From Methylobacterium sp. (GTDB lineage Bacteria > Pseudomonadota > Alphaproteobacteria > Rhizobiales > Beijerinckiaceae): a stretch of DNA of 33,350 nucleotides. The stretch spans positions 1-33,350 of the forward strand of contig NZ_JAIEOF010000067.1 of NCBI RefSeq assembly GCF_019750675.1, in the 5' to 3' direction. Below are positions 21,985 to 29,685 of the stretch, piece after piece (the first letter of the stretch is position 1; each line of letters begins with the position of its first letter). Both the position numbers and the translations under genes were made by a program. Under the pieces are notes generated by a model. It saw only the letters and a list, made by a program, of their open reading frames with translations, was not told where the DNA came from and did not search any database.

Positions 21985-24129
21985 TCAACCGGCCGCCTTC
22001 GCCCGGCGTGAGCGACGCTCGACCCTGCGGGTCGCCGTCTCCTGAAGGTGGCGCTCGATCGCCCCGTTGGCCCGCGCGCGCATCTCCCGCATCGCCGCGG
22101 CATCGTCGAAGGTCTCGGGAAACCGCCGCGAGAGCCAGAGATAGGCGCTGGCGAGCTTCACCGTCCGCTCCTGGTAGTCGAGTTCACCGGCGAGGTTGGC
22201 CCGCAGGGCCGGCACCGTGGCACCCTGCGCGCGGGCCTGGGTCCAGCGCTCCAGCAGGCCCAGCGAGACCGGGTCGCGCCGGTCCACCGGGCAGACCGAG
22301 AACGCGAATTTTTCCGCGATCGGGAGTCGCGCCTTGTCGACCACCCGGGCGATCTCCAGGATTTCTTCGAGCGCCGAGGGCTGGAACGGCGAGCCGGCAT
22401 AGAAGGTGGCGCGCGCGAAATGCGCCAGCACCTCCCGCAGGCTGTCGGTGCGCATCTCCTCGGCCACGGAATTGATCGCGATGAGGTCGGGCCGCACGAA
22501 GAAGCGCGTGTCGGCGGCCGGAGCCGTGGGGGCACCGGCGAGTGCCGCCCGGATCGGCTCCAGCCCAGTCTCGTCGACGGCCGCGACATAGCCCTCGTCC
22601 TGGTGTCCGAAGCGGCCGGCGCGGCCGGCGATCTGGCGGATCTCGGAATTGGTCAGCGCCCGCTCCCCGACCCCGTCCCACTTGCGCACCGCCGAGAACA
22701 CGATCCGCTTCAGGGGGCCGAGGTTGAGGCCCATGCCGATGGCGTCGGTGGTGACGAGCACGTCGGCCTCCCCCGCCCGGAAGCGCGCGGCCTCGGCACG
22801 CCGCACCTCGGGCGAGAGCGCCCCGTAGATCGTCGCCACCCGGTGCCCGGCGGCCACCAGGATCTCGCGGTTCTCGTGGACGGCCCGGCGCGAGAACGCC
22901 ACGACCGCGTCGCCCGGCGTCACCTTCTCCAGGGGCACGGGCGCCTCCTGAAGCACAAGCGGCGTCTTGCGCACGAAGGTGACGACCTCGAGGGATTCGT
23001 CGGCGGCTTCCGCCGCGCGACGCACGGCAGCCAGCGCATCGTCCGAGCCGCAGACCACCACGAGGCGGGCGGGAATGCCGAACAGGGCGTTGGTCCAGGC
23101 CCAGCCCCGATCGGGATCGGCGATCATCTGGATCTCGTCGATCACCGCGACGTCGACGGGCCGGATCAGGTCGGCGGTCTCGATGGTCCGGGCGGTGTGC
23201 GTCGGATCGATGTCGCCCAGCGTCTCCTCGCCCGTCACCATGCCGGCGCGCAGCCCACGCTCGGCCAGGGCCTCGTAGTTCTCAAGCGCCAGCAGGCGCA
23301 GGGGCGCGAGGTAGGTGCCGGTGGGGGCGGCGCGCAGCATCTCCAGCGCCGCATAGGTCTTGCCGGAATTCGTCGGCCCCATGTGGAAGACGATGCGCCG
23401 GCCGAGGCGCCGGGCCGCGGTGAATTTCTCGATATAGGCCCCGAAGCCGACCTGATCGCGCAGGCGGCGCAGGCGCGAATCCTCGCGGGCCACGTTGCGG
23501 GCGCGGGCGCGCACGCCCTTCAGGGTATCGGTGAGGGATTGGTTGAGGTTGGGCGAGAGCAGGAAGGCCCGCGAGCGCAGGGAGCGGTCGAGATGGTCGA
23601 TATAGGTCACGGCGTCGGCGCCGACTTCGCGCAGGTCCTCGGCCACCTGATCGCGCAGGCGCTCCACCGCCCGGCGCAGGGATTTCGCGGTCCGCACCGA
23701 GGTCTCGGCGACGGCGGCGCGCAATTCGTCGAGGCGCCAGGTCGGATCGTTGCGATGGGCCATGCCGGCCAGGATGCCGGCGATGCCCGTCTCGGGCGCG
23801 GCGTCGATCCGCAGATCGAGGCGCCCGCCGTCGAGGACGGGAATCAGGGTGCGGATGGACCAGGCGATGCTGCCGTCCCGCATCGCCGCGCCGCGCAAGG
23901 TCGGCACCGTCTTCTTGAGGGCCGCGATCCCCCCCTCCGCGAAAGCGCGCCGCGCCTTCAACTCGCGCAGGGCCTTGGCCACCACCGCATCCTCGACGAA
24001 GCCGCCGAACTCCGGCAGGCCGAGATGGAGCCGCAGGGCCTCCGCCTCGACGCTCCGGGGCGGCAGGCCGAGGCGCATGGCCGCCTCCAGCAGGATCTCG
24101 TTCGTCGGTCGCGCGCGCTTGCGGGCCAT
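21985..24129 (-). CDS. SUV3-like superfamily 2 RNA/DNA helicase
   Basis: 714 residues. An N-terminal helical region (1-245) leads to two RecA-like domains: Walker A GPTNSGKT (251-258), motif II DEIQ (331-334), motif V TDAIGMGLNL (461-470) and motif VI QIAGRAGRFG (499-508). Motifs DEIQ and GPTNSGKT together are typical of SUV3, the mitochondrial degradosome helicase, whose alphaproteobacterial homologues are widespread. A C-terminal SUV3_C-like part and a basic tail (RRVERRSRRAKAA) follow. It probably unwinds structured RNA, perhaps with a 3'-5' exonuclease; no nuclease gene is adjacent. Convergent with the SWIB gene. Confidence 0.9.
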   Translation of the reverse strand: MARKRARPTNEILLEAAMRLGLPPRSVEAEALRLHLGLPEFGGFVEDAVVAKALRELKARRAFAEGGIAALKKTVPTLRGAAMRDGSIAWSIRTLIPVLDGGRLDLRIDAAPETGIAGILAGMAHRNDPTWRLDELRAAVAETSVRTAKSLRRAVERLRDQVAEDLREVGADAVTYIDHLDRSLRSRAFLLSPNLNQSLTDTLKGVRARARNVAREDSRLRRLRDQVGFGAYIEKFTAARRLGRRIVFHMGPTNSGKTYAALEMLRAAPTGTYLAPLRLLALENYEALAERGLRAGMVTGEETLGDIDPTHTARTIETADLIRPVDVAVIDEIQMIADPDRGWAWTNALFGIPARLVVVCGSDDALAAVRRAAEAADESLEVVTFVRKTPLVLQEAPVPLEKVTPGDAVVAFSRRAVHENREILVAAGHRVATIYGALSPEVRRAEAARFRAGEADVLVTTDAIGMGLNLGPLKRIVFSAVRKWDGVGERALTNSEIRQIAGRAGRFGHQDEGYVAAVDETGLEPIRAALAGAPTAPAADTRFFVRPDLIAINSVAEEMRTDSLREVLAHFARATFYAGSPFQPSALEEILEIARVVDKARLPIAEKFAFSVCPVDRRDPVSLGLLERWTQARAQGATVPALRANLAGELDYQERTVKLASAYLWLSRRFPETFDDAAAMREMRARANGAIERHLQETATRRVERRSRRAKAAG

Positions 24130-24466
24130 GGGCCTCTCGTCGGGGGGCTGTCGTCAGGGCGTCTTGCATCCGCCGCGGAAGAGCGGCCGGGCCGCGCCAG
24201 GGTGCGCGGGCCGCGACCCAAAAAGCAACGCCTCGGATCAGCGCAATGCACCGGCCGTTCGCGCGGCCGCAGGCGAGGCATGGTCGTCGCGGAGCAGGAC
24301 GACCCTGTGCCGTCGGCAACCGGACGCCGCTCCGTTCAGCTCTTGACGAAGGTTATTGAATCCCCGGAGCGGACGCCGCTATGGGGTCGCGTGTCCGGAG
24401 CGCGGGCGTCCCCCCACGCTCCGGACCCGCGACGATCAATGCCCGGACATGTCAGGAGCATCGACG
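24130..24466. other. 337-bp intergenic region between helicase and small unknown gene
   Basis: Divergent promoter region. A 10-bp perfect inverted repeat, GTCCGGAGCG (24393-24402) and CGCTCCGGAC (24417-24426), surrounds 14 bases about 40 bases before the small gene, and could be an operator or leader hairpin. No sigma-factor element was convincing. Confidence 0.45.
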
Positions 24467-24733
24467 ATGCACGAGAATTCTGCCGGATCGGCCGCGTTCT
24501 GGGCCTCGGTGACGCATGACGTCACGGCCCGGGTGGAGCCGGTCCTGAACCGGAACACGCAGGCCCGCGCGGACGTCATCGCGTACCTGCGAGACCTCGA
24601 AGCGGTGGCCCTGCGCGAGGGCAGCAGCCGCGAAGCCCTGCAGGTGATCGCCTCCGGCCGGCGCCTCCTCGGCGACCGCAGCGAGGCGGCGCGGGCGGCG
24701 GTGGCCCGCGCGGTGCGGGCTTCCCTGGCCTGA
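24467..24733 (+). CDS. Hypothetical 88-residue soluble helical protein
   Basis: Starts at ATG 24467 with AGGAG eight bases upstream; an in-frame ATG at 24449 has no such site. No signal or membrane segment. The sequence is Ala/Arg/Glu-rich and probably all helical (FWASVTHDVTARVEPVLNRN ... DVIAYLRDLEAVALREGSSR ... AARAAVARAVRASLA). I do not recognise a family. It is tail-to-tail with ecfG, with an inverted repeat joining the two stop codons. Codon use (strong G/C at third positions) and the ribosome site argue that it is real. Confidence 0.7.
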   Translation: MHENSAGSAAFWASVTHDVTARVEPVLNRNTQARADVIAYLRDLEAVALREGSSREALQVIASGRRLLGDRSEAARAAVARAVRASLA

Positions 24734-24762
24734 GGCCCCGGCTGTGGCCGGAGCGTCAGGCC
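24727..24762. terminator. Inverted repeat joining convergent stop codons
   Basis: GGCCTGA (24727-24733) and TCAGGCC (24756-24762) are perfect complements, each containing a stop codon; an inner CCGGC/GCCGG stem (24737-24750) fits between. Likely bidirectional terminator for the 88-residue protein gene and ecfG. Confidence 0.45.
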
Positions 24763-25337
24763 TGCGCTTCAAGGGCCGCCCGGGTGACGGCATCGGCGCC
24801 GATATCGTCGGTGCCGTTCATGCCCAGGGTCTCGATGAGCCGGACGCGGGCCCGGCTGACCCGGCTCTTCATGGTGCCGACGGCGACACCGCAGATCTCG
24901 GCGGCTTCCTCGTAGGTGAAGTTCTGCGCGCCCACGAGGACCAGCGCCTCGCGCTGGCTCAGCGGCAGACCGTCGAGGGCTTCCTGGAACTCGCGCATCT
25001 CCACGCGGATCTCCTGCTCGGGCAGGCTGGTGAGGCGCCCGGCCAGGGCGCCGTCCGCATCCTCGACCTCCCGCTTGCGCTTGCGCTGCTCGGAATAGAA
25101 CAGGTTGCGCAGGATCGTGAACAGCCAGGCCGTGAGGTTGGTGCCCCGCGTGAAGCTGTCGGCCTTGGTCCAGGCGCGCACGAGCGTGTCCTGGACGAGG
25201 TCGTCGCTGCGGTCGAGATCGTAGGTCAGCGAGAACGCGAAGGCGCGCAGGGCCGGGATCGCGCCGAGCAGAAGCTCGCGCATCTCATCGTCGGCGCCGC
25301 GCGGCGTGCCGACCGGGGCTTGCGTCGCGGTCATCAT
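24756..25337 (-). CDS. ecfG: General stress response ECF sigma factor EcfG
   Basis: 193 residues. Sigma region 2 (about 28-95: AFAFSLTYDLDRSDDLVQDT, then TNLTAWLFTILRNLFYSEQR) and region 4 (about 122-178: LSQREALVLVGAQNFTYEEA ... GVAVGTMKSRVSRARVRL) match the EcfG group of alphaproteobacteria. It directs transcription from GGAAC/GTT promoters when NepR is removed by phosphorylated PhyR. Its ATG overlaps the nepR stop by four bases (ATGA), so the two are co-translated. Start: the ATG at 25337 is followed by a second Met. No phyR or PhyK-type kinase is in the window. Two genes nearby carry promoters it might use. Confidence 0.92.
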   Translation of the reverse strand: MMTATQAPVGTPRGADDEMRELLLGAIPALRAFAFSLTYDLDRSDDLVQDTLVRAWTKADSFTRGTNLTAWLFTILRNLFYSEQRKRKREVEDADGALAGRLTSLPEQEIRVEMREFQEALDGLPLSQREALVLVGAQNFTYEEAAEICGVAVGTMKSRVSRARVRLIETLGMNGTDDIGADAVTRAALEAQA

Positions 25338-25585
25338 GAGGATCCTCGCGTCTCACCACGGGCGGCCAGTTCGGTGAGAAGAGCGTCGAAGCGGTCGGGC
25401 AGCGGCTGGTTCAGCACCTCGGCGTAGAGGAGGCGCAGGTTGCGCCCGATCCGGCGTCGCGCCTCGAGGGGCATGCCGGCGGGTTCGGACCCCGCAGGGG
25501 GTGCCTGCGCGGGAACGGCGGATGCCGCTGCGACGGGCCCGGTGGATTCCACGCTGAGGTTCGGATCGCTCGTTTCAATGCTCAT
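25334..25585 (-). CDS. nepR: Anti-sigma factor NepR
   Basis: 83 residues. Residues 1-42 are disordered, Pro/Ala-rich. Residues 46-75 are the NepR core, IGRNLRLLYAEVLNQPLPDR then FDALLTEL, with the conserved LPDRF between two helices that wrap around EcfG or the PhyR sigma-like domain. It holds EcfG inactive in unstressed cells. The stop codon overlaps the ecfG start. In many alphaproteobacteria phyR is divergent from nepR; here glutaminase takes that place. Confidence 0.92.
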   Translation of the reverse strand: MSIETSDPNLSVESTGPVAAASAVPAQAPPAGSEPAGMPLEARRRIGRNLRLLYAEVLNQPLPDRFDALLTELAARGETRGSS

Positions 25586-25974
25586 CGATGCTCATCGCTC
25601 GACGGCCGCGATCGGGATGCGAAGGCGCGCCGTCATTTCGACGGCGGTGCTAGCGACGCACGATTTAACGCGTTCTGAAAAATGTATTCATCTGATCTTA
25701 AGCCAGCGAATGCAGGGCGAAATCACTCCGCGCATTTCAGAAACGATTAGATACAAACGCATGACATCGATCAAGCGCGATCGACGTCCGTCTATAGTTC
25801 CGAAATCCTGTCTCCAAGCTGAACAATAAGGGGCCGAATCGCGGCCGTCCCGCAGGGACCGATCCCGCCGCACCCCCGCCTGTCCGTCATGGAGCGCGCC
25901 GCCGGGGCCCGCATGGCCCGCCGCTTGCGGCCCGGGATCGGGCCGCTCCGATCCCTCCGTTCAGAAACAATCCG
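25586..25974. other. 389-bp divergent region between nepR and glutaminase
   Basis: Unusually AT-rich for this window at about 25660-25830. It contains the nepR-ecfG promoter on the minus strand (a GGAAC occurs at 25801-25797 but lacks a well-spaced GTT) and a sigma-54-like element for glutaminase at 25914-25929. No small gene found. Confidence 0.5.
25914..25929 (+). promoter_or_regulatory. Sigma-54-like -24/-12 element upstream of glutaminase
   Basis: TGGCCCGCCGCTTGCG fits TGGCACG-N4-TTGCW except for A to C in the -24 box and G in place of the final W; the invariant GG and GC are 10 bases apart, as needed. Forty-five bases separate it from the ATG. NtrC sites were not identified. Confidence 0.42.
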
Positions 25975-26916
25975 ATGCAGACAGATTCGTCCGAACTCGA
26001 CCGCGCCGTCCGGGACATCGCGGACGAAATGCAGGATCGGACGGATCGGGGCGAGGTGGCGAGCTACATTCCCGAGCTCGCCCGCGTCGACGCGAAGGCT
26101 TTCGGCCTCGTGGTGATCGATGCGGACGGGCACGTGGCGGCGGGCGGCGACAGCGACGCGCCCTTCTCGATCCAGAGCATCTCGAAGGTCTTCACCCTGA
26201 CCCTGGCGCTGGGCATGGCGGGCGACCGGCTCTGGCGCCGGGTCGGGCGCGAGCCCTCGGGCAGCCCGTTCAACTCCATCGTCCAGCTGGAGCGCGAGCG
26301 CGGCATCCCGCGCAACCCGTTCATCAACGCGGGCGCCATCGCGGTCACCGACCTGATCCTCTCGGGCCACCAGCCCCGGGAAGCGCTCGGCGAGATCCTG
26401 CGCTTCATGCAGTTCCTGGCACAGGACCCGACGATCACCATCGACGAGGCGGTGGCGGCCTCCGAGCTGCGCACGGGCTTCCGCAACGTGGCCCTGGCCA
26501 ACTACATGAAATCCTTCGGCGTCCTCGACAATCCGGTGGATTTCACCCTCGGCGTGTACTTCCACCACTGCGCCATCAGCATGTCGTGCCGGCAGCTCGC
26601 CCAGGCGGGGCGCTTCCTGGCCCATTCCGGGCGCAACCCCGCGACCGGCCACTCGGTGGTCTCGCCCGAGCGGGCGCGGCGTATCAACGCCGTGATGCTG
26701 ACCTGCGGCCACTACGACGGCTCGGGGGAGTTCGCCTACCGCGTCGGCCTGCCGGGCAAGAGCGGCGTCGGCGGCGGCATCCTCGCCATCGCGCCGGGCC
26801 GGGCCTCGATCGCCGTGTGGTCGCCGGGGCTCGATGCCTCCGGCAACTCGCATCTCGGCCGCATCGCCTTGGAGATGCTGACGAAGCGCCTCGGCTGGTC
26901 GATCTTCGGGGCGTGA
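25975..26916 (+). CDS. glsA: Glutaminase (serine-dependent, GlsA type)
   Basis: Hydrolyses L-glutamine to glutamate and ammonia in the cytosol. 313 residues, standard length, beta-lactamase-like fold. Catalytic Ser68-x-x-Lys71 is in [10 protein letters not shown] (64-73). Other family blocks: [29 protein letters not shown] and [19 protein letters not shown], ending LGWSIFGA. No signal peptide. Preceded by a sigma-54-like element, and 1.5 kb from glutamine synthetase, which runs the opposite reaction. The stop codon sits inside a perfect palindrome shared with the convergent WYL regulator. Confidence 0.95.
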   Translation: MQTDSSELDRAVRDIADEMQDRTDRGEVASYIPELARVDAKAFGLVVIDADGHVAAGGDSDAPFSIQSISKVFTLTLALGMAGDRLWRRVGREPSGSPFNSIVQLERERGIPRNPFINAGAIAVTDLILSGHQPREALGEILRFMQFLAQDPTITIDEAVAASELRTGFRNVALANYMKSFGVLDNPVDFTLGVYFHHCAISMSCRQLAQAGRFLAHSGRNPATGHSVVSPERARRINAVMLTCGHYDGSGEFAYRVGLPGKSGVGGGILAIAPGRASIAVWSPGLDASGNSHLGRIALEMLTKRLGWSIFGA

Positions 26917-26938
26917 CCCCGGCCCGGGGTCACGCCCC
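26908..26938. terminator. Perfect 15-bp palindrome containing two convergent stop codons
   Basis: Arms 26908-26922 (GGGGCGTGACCCCGG) and 26924-26938 are exact complements around one C. The glutaminase TGA (26914-26916) is in the left arm and the complement of the regulator's TGA (26930-26932) in the right. Bidirectional terminator likely; no T-run. Confidence 0.55.
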
Positions 26939-27634
26939 GGCCCCGGCGGAGCCTCCCTGCGCCAGCGCGTCGAGGTAGGTGCGCAGCAGCGTGACGCGCT
27001 TCGGCCGGAAACTCGCGCCGGCGGCCTCGGCGGCCGCGATCCGGTCGGCGCGAAACATCCGGTAGCCCGCGCGCAGGCAGCACCAGGCCAGGACCACGAG
27101 CTTTCGGTCGAGATAGACGATCGCCAGCGGCCAGATCGTGCGCTCGGTGATGCGCTCGTCCTTGTCGGCGTAGCGGATCGTCACCGCCTCCTCGCGCCAG
27201 CACCCCTCCCGGATCGCCGCCATCCCGACGGAGGGCGCGAAACGCACCTCGGAGCGGCGGACCCGGGACACGGCGTGGAGCAGGTGCTGCTGGCTCGCAT
27301 CCGGCAGGGTCGCCGCGACCTTGGCGAGCACCGCGTCCGCCGCCCGCGCCAGGGCCGGGTCCCCCATGTGCCGCACTTCCGCGAAGCCGAGCACCAGGGC
27401 TTCGATCTCGATCCGGTCGAAAATCTGCGGCGGCAGCGCCCCGTCCTCGATCAGGCGGTAGCCGTAGCCGCGCTCGCCCTCGATGCAGGCTCCGGCCGCC
27501 CGCAGGCTGTCGATGTCGCGGTAGAGCGAGCGGACCGAGACGCCGGTCTCCTCGGCGAGCCGCGCGGCCGTCACCGGCGCCGGCAGCATGCGCAGGGCCT
27601 GGAGGAGGCGAAACAGGCGGTCCGTACGGGGCAT
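26930..27634 (-). CDS. YafY-type HTH/WYL-domain transcriptional regulator
   Basis: 234 residues. N-terminal DeoR-like winged helix-turn-helix (RLFRLLQALRMLPAPVTAAR, LAEETGVSVRSLYRDIDSLR), a central linker, and a C-terminal WYL-type ligand domain (about 140-215; REEAVTIRYADKDERITERT, PLAIVYLDRKLVVLAWC). Such regulators often sit divergent to a glutathione transferase or glyoxalase gene and control it together with themselves; here the GST gene starts 77 bp away with a dyad in between. Ligand unknown. Confidence 0.9.
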   Translation of the reverse strand: MPRTDRLFRLLQALRMLPAPVTAARLAEETGVSVRSLYRDIDSLRAAGACIEGERGYGYRLIEDGALPPQIFDRIEIEALVLGFAEVRHMGDPALARAADAVLAKVAATLPDASQQHLLHAVSRVRRSEVRFAPSVGMAAIREGCWREEAVTIRYADKDERITERTIWPLAIVYLDRKLVVLAWCCLRAGYRMFRADRIAAAEAAGASFRPKRVTLLRTYLDALAQGGSAGAGA

Positions 27635-27638
27635 CGCG

Positions 27639-27661
27639 CAACTGACGCAAACTGGCAGTTG
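27639..27661. promoter_or_regulatory. Dyad operator between WYL regulator and GST genes
   Basis: CAACTG at 27639-27644 and CAGTTG at 27656-27661 are perfect inverted arms, and seven of eight outer positions pair. It lies in the 77-bp divergent gap, 4 bases from the regulator start. Confidence 0.45.
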
Positions 27662-27711
27662 GGCTTCCGTATAGACGGGGGTGTCGAAACCGCCAACCGG
27701 AGCAGTCCCCC

Positions 27712-28320
27712 ATGCTGACCCTCTATCATTCCCCCCGGAGTCGCTCGACCCGCGTCGTTGCCCTGCTCCACGAACTGAACGCGCTGGATGCGGTGGCGGT
27801 CGAGCGGGTCGCCATCCCGCGCCAGGACGGCTCCGGCCAGCGCGATCCCCACAACCCGCATCCCGAGGGCAAGGTGCCGTTCCTCGTCCATGACGGCGTG
27901 GCGGTCCGGGAGAGCAGCGCGATCATGCTCCACCTCGCCGACCTGTTCCCGGAAGCCGGCCTGAACATCCCGCCCGGGCACCCGCAGCGGGGCGCCTATC
28001 TCGGCTGGTTCGCCTGGTACGCGGGCGTGGTCGAGCCGGTCATGGTGCTCGAAGCCGTCGGCCTTTCGCACCCTGCCCTCGCGGCGACCTTCCGGGACGG
28101 CGCGGCGATGCGGCAGCGCCTGCGCGAAGCCCTGGCGGAAGGCCCCTTCCTGTTCGGCGCGCAATTCACGGCGGCGGACCTGCTGCTCCACTCGCCCTAT
28201 GCCTGGTTCGGCAAGCCTGGCGACCCGGTCCTCGACGCCTGGGTCGATCGCTGCATGAGCCGCCCGGGGGCGCGCTTCGCCCTGGAATTCGACGCCGAGG
28301 CTCAGACCCCATCCGCGTGA
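27712..28320 (+). CDS. Glutathione S-transferase family protein
   Basis: 202 residues, cytosolic. N-terminal thioredoxin-like domain (1-80) opens LTLYHSPRSRSTRVVALLHE and contains NPHPEGKVPFLVHDGV and the glutathione-binding ESSAIMLHLADLFP. The helical C-terminal domain includes FTAADLLL, the usual N-capping box. The catalytic position near residue 7-10 offers Ser rather than Cys, so a transferase rather than a thiol oxidoreductase is likely. Controlled presumably by the divergent WYL regulator; substrate unknown. Convergent with glnII. Confidence 0.9.
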   Translation: MLTLYHSPRSRSTRVVALLHELNALDAVAVERVAIPRQDGSGQRDPHNPHPEGKVPFLVHDGVAVRESSAIMLHLADLFPEAGLNIPPGHPQRGAYLGWFAWYAGVVEPVMVLEAVGLSHPALAATFRDGAAMRQRLREALAEGPFLFGAQFTAADLLLHSPYAWFGKPGDPVLDAWVDRCMSRPGARFALEFDAEAQTPSA

Positions 28321-28351
28321 TCACACGCGCCATCGGCGCCTAGATAATTGG

Positions 28352-28389
28352 CAAAAAGAAAGGCCTGCCGCGGGTTGGCGCGGCAGGCC
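28352..28389 (-). terminator. Rho-independent terminator of glnII
   Basis: GGCCTGCCGCG (28362-28372) and CGCGGCAGGCC (28379-28389) pair perfectly around six bases; on the minus strand the stem is followed by TTTCTTTTTG. It lies 44 bases past the glnII stop. The most textbook terminator in the window. Confidence 0.88.
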
Positions 28390-28432
28390 CTGATGTCGAA
28401 GCAGGCAGAATGCGCGCAAAGATGCCTAGAAT

Positions 28433-29473
28433 TTAGGCTGCCGCCTGCGCCTCACCGGCGGTCGGAACCGACGCGATGGTCTTCAGGATCTGCGAGGCGA
28501 TCTGGTAGGGGTCCCCCTGGCTGTTGGGGCGGCGGTCTTCCAGGTAGCCCTTGTATTCGTTGTTGACGAAGCTGTGCGGCACGCGGATCGAAGCGCCGCG
28601 ATCGGCCACGCCGTAGCTGAACTGGTCGATCGCCGCGGTCTCGTGCTTGCCGGTCAGGCGCATGTGGTTGTCCGGACCGTAGACCGCGATGTGGTCGTCG
28701 AGGTTCTCCTTGAAGGCCGCCATCAGCGCCTCGAAGTAGCCCTTGCCGCCGATCGTGCGCATGTGCTCGGTCGAGAAGTTGGCGTGCATGCCCGAGCCGT
28801 TCCAGTCGGTGGCACCCAGCGGCTTGCAGTGGTACTCGACGTCGATCTCGTAGCTCTCGCAGAGGCGCTGCAGCAGGTAGCGGGCGACCCACATCTCGTC
28901 GGCGGCCTTCTTGGAGCCCTTGCCGAAGATCTGGAATTCCCACTGGCCCTTGGCCACCTCGGCGTTGATGCCCTCGTGGTTGATGCCGGCGTCGAGGCAG
29001 AGGTCGAGGTGCTCCTCGACGATCTTGCGGGCGATGCTGCCGACTTCCTTGTAGCCGACGCCGCAATAGTACGGACCCTGCGGGGCGGGATAGCCGGTGG
29101 CGGGGAAGCCGAGCGGGCGACCGTCCTTGTAGAAGAAGTATTCCTGCTCGAAGCCGAACCAGGCGCCGTCATCGTCCAGGATGGTGGCGCGCTTGTTGGA
29201 AGCGTGCGGGGTGACGCCGTCCGGCATCATCACTTCGCACATCACCAGGACGCCGTTCTTGCGGGTGGAATCGGGGAAGTGACGCACGGGCTTGAGCATG
29301 CAGTCGGAGCTGCCGCCCTCGGCCTGCATCGTCGACGAGCCGTCGAAGCCCCAGAGCGGCAGTTGCTCGAGGGTCGGGAAGGCGTCGAATTCCTTGATCT
29401 GGGTCTTGCCGCGAAGGTTCGGCACCGGAGTGTAGCCGTCGAGCCAAATATACTCGAGTTTGTATTTCGTCAT
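28433..29473 (-). CDS. glnII: Glutamine synthetase type II (eukaryote-like)
   Basis: ATP-dependent synthesis of glutamine from glutamate and ammonia. 346 residues, the length of GSII (GSI is about 470). Start ATG 29473; the frame extends upstream but lacks homology. GSII features: KLEYIWLDGYTPVPNLRGKT at the N-terminus, WGFDGSSTMQAEGGSSD (41-57), metal/substrate block FGFEQEYFF (107-115), the GINHEGINAEVAKGQWEFQI block and GVADRGASIRVP. Type II enzymes lack the adenylylation site of GSI and are instead controlled at transcription, consistent with the sigma-54-like promoter about 100 bases upstream and a strong terminator. Rhizobia and Methylobacterium usually have glnA as well, not in this window. 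Confidence 0.96.
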   Translation of the reverse strand: MTKYKLEYIWLDGYTPVPNLRGKTQIKEFDAFPTLEQLPLWGFDGSSTMQAEGGSSDCMLKPVRHFPDSTRKNGVLVMCEVMMPDGVTPHASNKRATILDDDGAWFGFEQEYFFYKDGRPLGFPATGYPAPQGPYYCGVGYKEVGSIARKIVEEHLDLCLDAGINHEGINAEVAKGQWEFQIFGKGSKKAADEMWVARYLLQRLCESYEIDVEYHCKPLGATDWNGSGMHANFSTEHMRTIGGKGYFEALMAAFKENLDDHIAVYGPDNHMRLTGKHETAAIDQFSYGVADRGASIRVPHSFVNNEYKGYLEDRRPNSQGDPYQIASQILKTIASVPTAGEAQAAA

Positions 29474-29570
29474 TCCGAGCCTCTCGTCCTGAAGCGATGC
29501 GATATCCCGGGTTGCCTGAGACCCCAGGGTACCTGACGGGTTTCGCAGCCATCCCTGGCTGGGGCGGCCT

Positions 29571-29588
29571 AAGCAACGTTCGCGCCAA
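29571..29588 (-). promoter_or_regulatory. Sigma-54 promoter of glnII
   Basis: Minus strand TTGGCGCGAACGTTGCTT matches YTGGCACG-N4-TTGCWN with one change (A to G) and the invariant GG and GC 10 bases apart. It is 98-115 bases before the ATG. glnII is a classic NtrC/RpoN target in rhizobia, which adds weight. An NtrC half-site TGCACC lies just upstream (about 29607-29612). Confidence 0.65.
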
Positions 29589-29685
29589 ACGTTCCAACCC
29601 CTCGGGTGCAACATCTGCGCCGCCCGCGTCACCGTGAGGGTTCGTTAACGGGTTTGCCCTAGCGCTCGCTGATCAGGAGATCGCG

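Noticed and set aside
25774-25801. GGAAC on the minus strand upstream of nepR as an EcfG autoregulatory promoter
   Set aside because: The best -10 match is CGCT after 19 bases, both off-consensus and off-spacing, and it is over 180 bases from the nepR start.
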